DNA of 64,000 bases. It comes from Evernia prunastri. Taxonomy: Eukaryota; Ascomycota; Lecanoromycetes; Lecanorales; Parmeliaceae. The stretch lies in the NCBI GenBank assembly GCA_003184365.1, contig NKYR01000117.1, positions 1 through 64,000 of the forward strand. The letters are read 5' to 3'. Position 1 is the stretch's first letter; every line of letters begins with the position of its first letter. A program made the translations under genes and the position numbers. The notes under the pieces were generated by a model. The model was not told the origin of the DNA, ran no database searches, and was given only the letters and a program-made list of their open reading frames with translations. This document shows positions 56,159-64,000 of the stretch, piece after piece.

Positions 56159-58561
56159 TCAGAGGCCAGTCATACCCCAAAAGTCCAAAGAGGGTTCCAA
56201 TTCCCCGGTGAATCCATCCCACGCCTCCCAGTCCATTTCTAGATCCAGACCGTCGCCAAAAGCGTTGTCATTGGCATCATCTGCCCCGACCAAGAATGGC
56301 TCCTGGGGCGTCCAAGTTGAGACACTTCCGCTGACGTCAACTTGTGGGGGACGAGCGGACAAAGTTGAAACCGCCTCAGATGCCACATCGACTTGACTGT
56401 TCGTTGAAGCGCTAATCTGGTGATGAAGTCCATCCGCTCGGATTTTAGTCACCGCGGAGGTCAGCAATAACAGTTGCTGGTACCGAGGATCTCTCTGAGC
56501 CGCCAGAGGAATACTATCGAAGGATCTTCTAGCCGAGAACCATGCCCGCTCGTGGATTGGTCCCCAATGGCGCGTGCATAGTTGGCCGAGCACGATGCGA
56601 AGCGCATGCCATGGTGGCTGTCGACCTTGTATTTGCCAGCTCCAGCCGCTCCAGCCGGGTTCGTTCTGTAGGCTGTAGATGTATTCTATGATTGACAGCG
56701 ACGACATGAATACCTTTTCGCTCCGTGTGGTGTTTGCTGGCTGTGGTTCTGTTTCTCTGGCCGAGTGCTCCTTGGAGTGTAGAATGAGGTCGACTTTGAT
56801 GAGAAAAAGCCGTGCAGTCGTTGCGACGAAGGAGTGGAGTGGTTGATTTGGATTGAGATGCTTGAGGTAGGTACCTTCGATCCTTGCTTGGAATTGCTTG
56901 AATAGTTCGAGTCTCTCGTCAATGTCAGAAGGCAAGGCGTAGCTGGCAGCTATGACTGATTGAAGTTGACGGGATAACCTCCAAACTTCACATTGAATGA
57001 GACAGACTGTTATATCAGTCCATCTCTCTGCACCGACAGGCGGATTTGACATCCCAGGGTCGAGATCTACATCATCCGTGTTGGCTGGTTTCTCCGTGTC
57101 AAACATCCCTTCCAATATCTTGAAATCAGAAACCAGAACATCTACAGACCGCGAATCGATGAAGCATATCTGCCACCATAATCTACGTCGCATCTCTATC
57201 TCGAAGGGGCAGAGATCGGGGAGGTGTGAGCCATCGCGGTGAAGCTGTATGGAAACAGCCACCCTGACCAAGACACCGGCCAAAATCCATGCAGATCGCG
57301 ATTCGCCAGTGTGTTGAAGGACGCCTAGATATATGACGAGTGCCTGAAGTACGTTCAAGCCCGGGTTATTCAAAAAGTCTGTCTGCTCAAGTGCCTGTTC
57401 AGTACCAAGTCGATAGCGAGCAGCGAGTTGATCTTTGTCAATATTGAGGTTTATCTGGACCTTTAGCCAAAATAGATCAGTCAGATGACCACCTCCAGCT
57501 TTGATCGGAAGCGCTCACCTCCTCGTCATCGAGCGACATAATTGCGGCCAAGGAAATGACGAGCACAAGTGCCTGCATGCCAGGGTCGAGAGTGTGATAT
57601 CCACCCCTCAGTTCTCGAATGATCTTCGTCATGGTTGGCACATGCAAGACCTTCACGAAAGGATCGATGTTGTCGATGTAGATTTGCCAAAGAAACATCA
57701 TCTGTAATGGAAGAGGATATGGATCTTCCAGCTGATGTCCAGCAGATGTGTTTCTGAGGAGAAAGCTGTAAAAGCCGGTGTGACGTCGATGCCCAGACAT
57801 TGACATCGTTGATGAGTCGCTGTCTTCGTGAGGATGAGTGGCTGCGGGCCCATGGATGGCCTCGAAGATATGCTCCACCTTGCGGATATCTCAGCGAGGA
57901 TTGTGCATCATTATGCTAATCACAAATGCCTAGCTCGACTCTCCATCCGTACATTGAAGAAAGAAAAAAAAGGAGCACAGGTGGAACATACCTCCTTACA
58001 AAAAACAGTCCAGAAGCGATCTTTTACGACTAGATCGCCGTCACCAGCCAGGACTAATTCTCCGAGCTCGTCAGATACCTGAGACGACTCTGAAGTGCGC
58101 TGTTCCATGTCGGAATCAGTTGACACCTCATTGCTCGTGGTGCGAGGTCCTCCATTAGCTGCTTGGCTATGAAGAGCGAGTCGATGGTCTGTATCACTCG
58201 ATGTTGAACTTGACAAGCTTGCTGAGATCTCCACTGGGCGACTTCCCTGACTTACTGCTGCTGCAAGCTCAACCTGCGAACCGAGATCACCAACCATGGC
58301 TTCCAACCGTCTCAGGCGGCCCACGAGCTCGGCCTGCCTCTGTGACGGGAGCTTTAGATGGTCGGCGTCGCGACCGCGGCGGGGCATTCGACCAGAGACA
58401 GGAAAGACGCACTCGGTCTTGTTCTTGGTGCAAGGAGCGCAAGGCAAGCGTCTATCGCAGCGCACTTTGCGCCGGCGGCAATGGACGCAGCTCCACACCT
58501 TCAGGCCTTGCGCTCGGTTGGTGTCAATGGCCGCATTGTTTTCTGCAGGCTGCGACGACAT
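56159..58561 (-). CDS. Zn2Cys6 transcription factor with fungal TF domain, 3 exons, 743 aa
   Basis: Minus-strand exons 58561-57992, 57878-57519 and 57460-56159 join in phase 0 (donors GTATGT and GTGAGC; both acceptors are AAG). The DNA-binding cluster is at about residues 25-51: CVHCRRRKVRCDRRLPC, then APC and TKNKTEC, that is C-x2-C-x6-C-x5-C-x2-C-x6-C. A leucine-zipper-like segment follows (AELVGRLRRLEAMVGDLGSQ), probably for dimerisation. The middle homology domain includes IYIDNIDPFVKVLHVPTM, AWILAGVLVRVAVSIQLHRDG and FEIEMRRRLWWQICFID, which is the classical fungal TF core. The C-terminus is acidic (DGLDLEMDWEAWDGFTGELE), a likely activation region. An in-frame Met at 58681 would add 40 residues. 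It is divergently oriented to the AMID-type gene at 58952 and may regulate it. Confidence 0.9.
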
Positions 58562-58951
58562 GACTGCTGTATATAATTTCGCCGCGGATTCAGTATTATG
58601 TTTGGGCTTAAGTACAAGCGACCTTACTTTAGTAGGGCGAGTCGGAGGCCGGATCTCGGTCTCGGACACGGGCTGCGGCACTGGATTCGGTCTAGTTCAT
58701 TTCCCCTTTCATGGCCTTTCTGATTGGTCAGTCCTTTCTGATTGGTCAGTAAACCGAAACCTTTTTGCGGAAAGACTAGAAGGCCTTAAAGGGATCCATA
58801 TATCAGAGACGAAGCCAATCCTATTTATCGCCGTTGACATGGATGACCCTTGTTATAAAGCATTGGTCGTCCAATATTGTTCGGACCCTAGAAATGTTGT
58901 CGGACCAGACATTAATTTTCTCCCAACGAGACATTCTTCCAGACTGTCTTG
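58562..58951. promoter_or_regulatory. Divergent intergenic promoter with duplicated CCAAT element
   Basis: The 390-bp space between the Zn2Cys6 gene and the AMID-type gene. It contains a perfect tandem duplication of CCTTTCTGATTGGTCAGT (58715-58732 and 58733-58750). Each unit carries ATTGG, the complement of the CCAAT box bound by the fungal Hap complex. Part may be coding if the regulator starts at 58681. Confidence 0.65.
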
Positions 58952-60124
58952 ATGTCAAAAACAGTTGTCATCCTCGGTGCTGGCTGGGCCGGGCTGCCAC
59001 TCGCCCATAAACTGCTCAAATACACCCTTCCCAAGATCAAAGATGACCTGAAAGTGATCCTCGTCGCCCCTAATTCCCACTTTTACTGGAACGTCGCCGC
59101 CGTGCGCGGCGTCATCCCCGGTGCCATCCCCGACGAGCAACTGTTCCTCCCCATCGAGCCAGGTTTTGCCCACTACTCTGCCCAGAATTTCGAATTTGTC
59201 CTGGGCAAAGCCGAGCACCTCGATCTGGAGAGGAACACCATCGAGGTAGCCACAAATGACGGAACACAACGGTCTCTTGCCTACGACCAAGTCGTCATCG
59301 CTACCGGCTCCCAGATCCGAAGCAACCTTCCCTTTAAATCTGTTGGTACACATAAAGAGACCATCGCGGCTCTGCACTCGCTTCAAGGGCAGATTGACGC
59401 CGCAAAGTCGATCGTGGTTAGCGGCGCCGGACCGACCGGCGTGGAAACGGCTGGTGAGCTGGCAGCAGCTTACGGTACGCAGAAGGATATCACGCTCATC
59501 ATTGGTGGAGAACGCGCATTGCAGTCGTCCCCTGTGCTCCCCAGCGTCAGCCAGGTTGTGGAGAGAGATCTGCAGAAGCTGGGTGTGAAGTTGGTTCGCA
59601 ACACACAGGTGAAGGGCGTGCAGATGCACGCAAAGGGAGACGAGGATGTAACCACGCAGACCACCCTCACGCTATTGAATGGCTCCACTCTGATCGCCGA
59701 CTTGTACCTCCCACTGTTTGGCGTAGAAGTGAACACCGGTTTCATTCCTTCAAGCATACTCGACTCGGCAAAAAACCTCGTTTTGGACAAGACGATGCGC
59801 GTAGTGGGAACGAAGAATGTATGGGGAATTGGGGACGTGGGAAACCTTGAGCCGAAGCAACTCACCGTGACAGATGCGCAAATAATCCACCTGTCGGCCG
59901 CTCTGGATTCTGTCTTAAGTGGGGAGGCTGGACAGGTCAAGGAGTATAAGCCGTCGGGAAAGACGATGATATTCATCACCATGGGCAAGAAGTACGCCAC
60001 AGGGCAGATTGGCGGATGGAAACTCTGGGGCCTGATCGTGTCCTATGTCAAAGGAAGGACTCTGTTTGTTGACACCGCTGCGGGGTATGTGGGTGGGAAA
60101 CAATTGAGGCATGCGTCGATGTAA
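58952..60124 (+). CDS. AMID/AIF-type FAD-dependent NAD(P)H oxidoreductase, 390 aa
   Basis: A single-exon gene. The start is the ATG at 58952; the upstream TTG is not used. KTVVILGAGWAGLPLAHKLL is the N-terminal FAD-binding Rossmann motif. YDQVVIATGSQ and SIVVSGAGPTGVETAGELAA (second, NAD(P)H-binding Rossmann fold, about residue 158) follow. NVWGIGDVGNL (about residue 293) is the C-terminal FAD motif. Length and order match fungal apoptosis-inducing-factor-like/AMID proteins, which transfer electrons from NAD(P)H to quinones. The C-terminal region GKKYATGQIGGWKLWGLIVS may be membrane-associated. No mitochondrial presequence is visible. Divergent with the Zn2Cys6 gene. Confidence 0.9.
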   Translation: MSKTVVILGAGWAGLPLAHKLLKYTLPKIKDDLKVILVAPNSHFYWNVAAVRGVIPGAIPDEQLFLPIEPGFAHYSAQNFEFVLGKAEHLDLERNTIEVATNDGTQRSLAYDQVVIATGSQIRSNLPFKSVGTHKETIAALHSLQGQIDAAKSIVVSGAGPTGVETAGELAAAYGTQKDITLIIGGERALQSSPVLPSVSQVVERDLQKLGVKLVRNTQVKGVQMHAKGDEDVTTQTTLTLLNGSTLIADLYLPLFGVEVNTGFIPSSILDSAKNLVLDKTMRVVGTKNVWGIGDVGNLEPKQLTVTDAQIIHLSAALDSVLSGEAGQVKEYKPSGKTMIFITMGKKYATGQIGGWKLWGLIVSYVKGRTLFVDTAAGYVGGKQLRHASM

Positions 60125-60614
60125 AATAGCAAGCGTGCTCCACGTCAAGGGTGATCGCCTAAGCCTTTTGTCAATTAGCACAAGACTGGATAATTATGGG
60201 CATCTTTAACAGCTTTTCCTCGCATTGACTGCGCAGCACAGGTTACATGCAGTAGTACCGAGAGAGTGGCTTTATTGACAGCTTGAACCCATACCGTTTC
60301 GTCCTTGACATCTCTTAATAAGAAGCTCTTTCTGTGATCACCTGAGACAACAATTTGCCTCATCTTTTAGTCTATGGGGTAGTGTTTTCAGCACGACCAA
60401 GCCGCTCACCCACGCACCCGCAGAGTCGACGATTTTACTGTTGGCTTCAGACAGATTGCAGATTGACGTGCTGAATGAACATTTCTCACAAGGATCTCGC
60501 TTACTATCGATTCTCAGACCATGCGGATTACCAAAAGCTGTAGGAACTTCGTCAGCCTTTTACCGCACATCAAATCAATCCTAACAAAATTAGAGACAGC
60601 AACGATATGTCCGG
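60125..60614. other. Intergenic, 3' flanks
   Basis: No gene supported between the convergent genes. Confidence 0.4.
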
Positions 60615-61060
60615 TCAAAGATACAAGGGCACGTGCCGGCCGGCTTGTAGAATCCATTTTTCGTGGAGCAGCTTGCTCATTGTAATCTTGTATCTGATAA
60701 ATTCCTGCAATAGGACGTGAATTTCATACAGGGTGTCGTGGAAATCTCTACGGCTGAAGCCCAGGAGACTGTGATCAGACCCAGCCTCGTCCCGCTGTAG
60801 ATACCGGAGCAGCCCGAATACAGATCTCCAACTGTAGAGCCGCTGCTCCTCGAGGCGTAAGCAGATATTGGGGTACAGTGTTCTGGTTTCAGATATTTTG
60901 CAGCTCATATTCGTTGAAAAGCTGGATAACATTCGCCACGTAAGCTCGTACATCTGAGTACTACCCTGTATTGCTCCTGTGAGGTACTGCGCCGCGATCG
61001 ATATGACTGCCAGGTCTATCCCGGTTATAGAGCTAGGAACTAAATGAATCAATAGATACG
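60615..61060 (-). CDS. Unassigned protein fragment, possibly HeLo-like N-terminal domain
   Basis: A minus-strand frame ending at 60615. From about 61045 it reads SITGIDLAVISIAAQYLTGA, TQMYELTWRMLSS, ICLRLEEQRLYSWRSVFGLL and DFHDTLYEIHVLLQEFIRYK. A hydrophobic first helix followed by an EEQRLYSW-like segment resembles fungal HeLo/HeLo-like domains, but I am not sure. An acceptor-like TTCCTAG stands just upstream of this part, so the first exon is uncertain; the frame itself continues to 61211. It may be a fragment. Confidence 0.35.
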
Positions 61061-61499
61061 CGTGTGAGAAGCTAAAGATTTCCAGCAACAAGAAGCGGAG
61101 CGAGCATTCAAAAGTCTCTGGCACCCTTTGAGCGGTGCTTGCTCGTACTACCTCACCAAGGCTAGAAGGTAAAAATAAAACAAAAATCTCGTCCATGCAG
61201 GGCGTTTTCACATTCTTCCGGCAGACTTATATTGTACGACGAGGCTACGCATGACGTTATCAAGCGTGCGCAACCAGTGGGAAACGTCACAACTACATAG
61301 CTGTGAAATCCGGATGTGCAATCATGAAAGCTGTTTTTCTCTGCTTTATCGACTACTACGCTTGTGTCTCTCATAGAGCCTCGCAGCTCCCTTTTCTTAC
61401 CTTCATGAGACTGTTACAGTCCTTCCGCATGTATTGCAAGAGTTGAGCCATAGGAATTCTGCGTCTCATTTATTCGACCAAGACGCAGACATGACGCGT

Positions 61500-62734
61500 T
61501 TAGACCTGGTCACAGGACACGTCGACTCCATTCCTGATATGTACTTTCCCCATGGCAAGACCCTCTTCAGTCAATCTAGGTGCCTCATCGTCTGCCGGTG
61601 AGCCCTTCCATGTCCGCGAAGTAGCTGTTGATAATTCTATGCCGTCAGCCAGGTGTATGAACCCGCCTCGGTTATTGGCCAACGCCGATTCAGAACCTTT
61701 GCTATGTGAGACTTGCGACTTAGATACTCGAAAAGCCTTCGAGTATACACGCAGGAAGGTGGCTTTAGAGGCTAGCTTCTGTCGTATCAGCTTGAAGAGG
61801 GGCATCGTGGTTGGAAGACAAGCGCATACGATGGCGATATTCAGCTCGATTTCGCTCCAGAGAATAGCAGAATCAGGATTCATGGTGTTGATGATGTTGC
61901 CCACCGTTAGAGTGTACAAGCGGATTACGCCAGCTATCGTTGCACTGTAAGGTCGAACCACTTAGCTGAAGTCTGAATAAGGGTAGGCTGTTGAGACTTA
62001 CAATGTACCGAGAGAAAATATCATGCTGAGTGCAATCTTTCTCTTCGGTTGTAGTTGTAATCTCCAAACGACGGGCAAAGGGAGTAACAATATGAAGAGG
62101 TCAGCCACGATGATGGGTATCGAAAAAGCTATGGACCAGATTCTGCCGTTGAGGCAATGGCCGCCCGGCTGAGTGACGTCCCAGTTATAATCGATTGGAG
62201 TGCAAGACAAGATGGTGGTGAGCAAGACTGCGATCCACCAAACTGTTATGATACCGATAAGAACGAAGCTAGTGATGCGAAGTACATTGACTGGAAAGAT
62301 ACGACGGTAAAATACGAGGATCGAGAATTTGACGAAAGCGGTGCCAGAGTAGTAGGTATTTTGCACGATGAGAATAGCCTAGGAAGATTAGGGATCGTGA
62401 GTATCATTGTTGGCGTCGAATTTTGTACATGTTTTTCGGTTTTCATAGTCTCAAAACCCGGAGCTCCATCGAAAATTGTGGAAACTCGCCAGAACACCGC
62501 GGCTGCTGTGGCCCAAGCAAATAACTAATACAATGTTATTGACTAAAATTATACAACCTTTGTAAGCCCACCCACCAATGCGATGATTACGAGAGCGTCA
62601 TCCCACCAAAATTTGACGTCCGAGACTTTCCGTGACAAAAGCCGTAGTAACACGCCTACTGTAGCCAAGGAAGAAAGTATTGCGGTCGCCTTTTGAGTTG
62701 ATACTACCAATTTCTTATCTGGTTGTGAAGCCAT
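61500..62734 (-). CDS. Fungal rhodopsin-like integral membrane protein, 4 exons, 358 aa
   Basis: Minus-strand exons 62734-62576, 62524-62429, 62378-62002 and 61944-61500 join in frame (introns of 50 to 57 nt; donors GTGGGT, GTACAA and GTAAGT). Family motifs: FWWDDALVIIALV, then YYSGTAFVKFSILVFYRRIF, VWWIAVLLTTILSCTPIDYN, LNGRIWSIAFSIPIIVADLF and LLLPLPVVWRLQLQPKRKIA. Exon 4 has the last two helices (TIAGVIRLYTLTVGN and WSEIELNIAIVCACLPTTMP). This is the common rhodopsin-like domain of fungal plasma-membrane proteins (CFEM/Pth11-type helices, but with no N-terminal CFEM seen). The soluble C-terminal tail is short. Exon 2 loses some of the expected second-helix sequence, so its borders are less sure. 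Confidence 0.8.
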
Positions 62735-64000
62735 GCCCAAACATAACGATCTGTTATGCAAAGAAGACAGAGGTTCACGATTTATTGAATAAATAAATTT
62801 GAATGGAGTACGATAACAGCCTTGTGTACCATTGCGGCGCACAACGCACATTTACATCATTCACAAAGATCTCCGTCCACCATGCCGCCTTTCTCATGCT
62901 TGTCAGCAAATAGCGCATACGCAACGGACATAAGCTCGCAGACAGAGAATTACGACCACACCCTCAGGAACTTTACCAAAAATTACTGCCCCGATGTCGA
63001 GGTCCTGCAGTCTGCTACCACAAGCAGTCATGGTCCACGACACTTTGCTGAAAGGCTTGACTGGTAAGTTACGCCTGATGTTGTCAGGCTCTTTTGGTTG
63101 ATGCCACCGATGGGGCCACCGATGGGGCAACCATCCCTACCGCACTTCTAATATGTTCTTGACGTACTCGTATTGAATTTTGTGGTATTGAGATAAGTGT
63201 GTGCCGCGCCAAGCCACTAGAGTACTCTAGTGTTGTAGGGCTGACACTACCTTAAGGTATCTTCAACATCAAAGAATCAGACTCAGCACCTAGTATCGTT
63301 ACGTGAGCTTCCGAAAGCTTGCAGTCTGAGCAGGAAATGGTTCGTTCTCAGCAGGGATGAACAATGGGATCTAATCTATCCTGTACTCAACAAGCTGCGC
63401 CTCCATCGCTCTCATGCTGGCTCAGGCGTTACTAAATTCGACCTCTCGAGACTGATATCGCGCCACTTCTCAATTTTGCCAGTGATCGTGGCATTAATTT
63501 CTCATTGTCTAACCTTATCTTGGATCGAAAAGGGAATATTTCAAAACATCATTTGGTGAAGAGCTTACGGAAACACTTTGTACATACGTGTTTACACGTG
63601 TAGATTTGGGGCAACGCTACGAAGAAGCCTTCATACATTCGCGATGCATGAGGCAGACGAGCTGAGAGAACAGGATCAAAGGCTAGAGAAAGTACTCATC
63701 GTTGAAGCAACGGCTGCAGGCGGTGAGATGGCTTTCGCAATAGCTCCTTGATTGGAGAGGTGGCATGACCAGCAAGCCAGATTTCCTAGATGGCGACAAT
63801 CCACTAGCACGAACTACGGAGCGTTGAAACTTTTGTTCCAATAATCCGCTCACTCAACCAGCTACGGAATCACTAAGTAAAGACAGACTCTTCTTGCAGC
63901 ACACCAACGAGAATCCCCAACAAATGTAAAGTATATCGAAACACAGTCTTTGACGCAACCAGCGTACATGGATGTGTTCTTCCCGGATGTTGAAGTCCGT
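62735..64000. other. Right end of window, no gene supported
   Basis: Short frames only. A small tandem duplication (CCACCGATGGGG twice) lies near 63105-63128. Confidence 0.4.

Overview
The window looks like chromosomal DNA of a filamentous ascomycete (Pezizomycotina). Genes are split by short GT-AG introns (about 50 to 205 nt). The families are typical of these fungi: a Zn2Cys6 regulator, MYND and F-box-like proteins, a HET-type protein, a rhodopsin-like membrane protein, a MARVEL protein and an AMID-type oxidoreductase. Mobile DNA is also typical: Tc1/mariner, hAT-type MITEs, a tyrosine-recombinase retroelement and a Ty1/copia remnant. I cannot name the species.

Layout. 1-10 kb is repeat-rich: a Tc1/mariner copy running off the left edge, a large conserved fungal gene split by one in-frame stop, copies of a dispersed repeat, and two related hAT-type MITEs, one apparently inside a gene. 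10-20 kb holds a small secreted protein, an aldo/keto reductase (5 exons) and an amino-acid permease (6 exons, one of 23 nt). 22-25 kb is a badly decayed SET-domain gene between two inverted, diverged copies of another coding segment. 25-30 kb has a MYND protein, a 2EXR/F-box-like protein and a MARVEL protein. 32-39 kb has a broken gene of unknown family and a local family of F-box-like genes: one intact, one with an in-frame stop, one C-terminal relic, and a decayed coiled-coil repeat. 39.8-41.8 kb is a Kelch/transmembrane gene broken twice. 43.0-50.6 kb is a pile-up of nearly identical copies of a Ngaro/PAT-like retrotransposon (gag, RT-RNase H, tyrosine recombinase) with split direct repeats; it contains single-n gaps flanked by exact duplications, so copy order there is not reliable. 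It abuts the surviving part of a HET-type gene. 54-62.7 kb returns to ordinary genes: a 7-TM protein, a divergent Zn2Cys6/AMID pair and a rhodopsin-like protein.

Themes. At least four otherwise well-preserved genes carry single in-frame stops that each fit one CpA to TpA change, and the two Tc1 copies differ almost only by C/T transitions; both fit RIP-like or other cytosine-directed mutation. A dispersed repeat that makes up the retroelement's ends also occurs alone at three places and keeps a conserved short peptide. Genes in the quiet regions appear to be independent single genes; the only clear regulatory pairing is the divergent Zn2Cys6/AMID pair.
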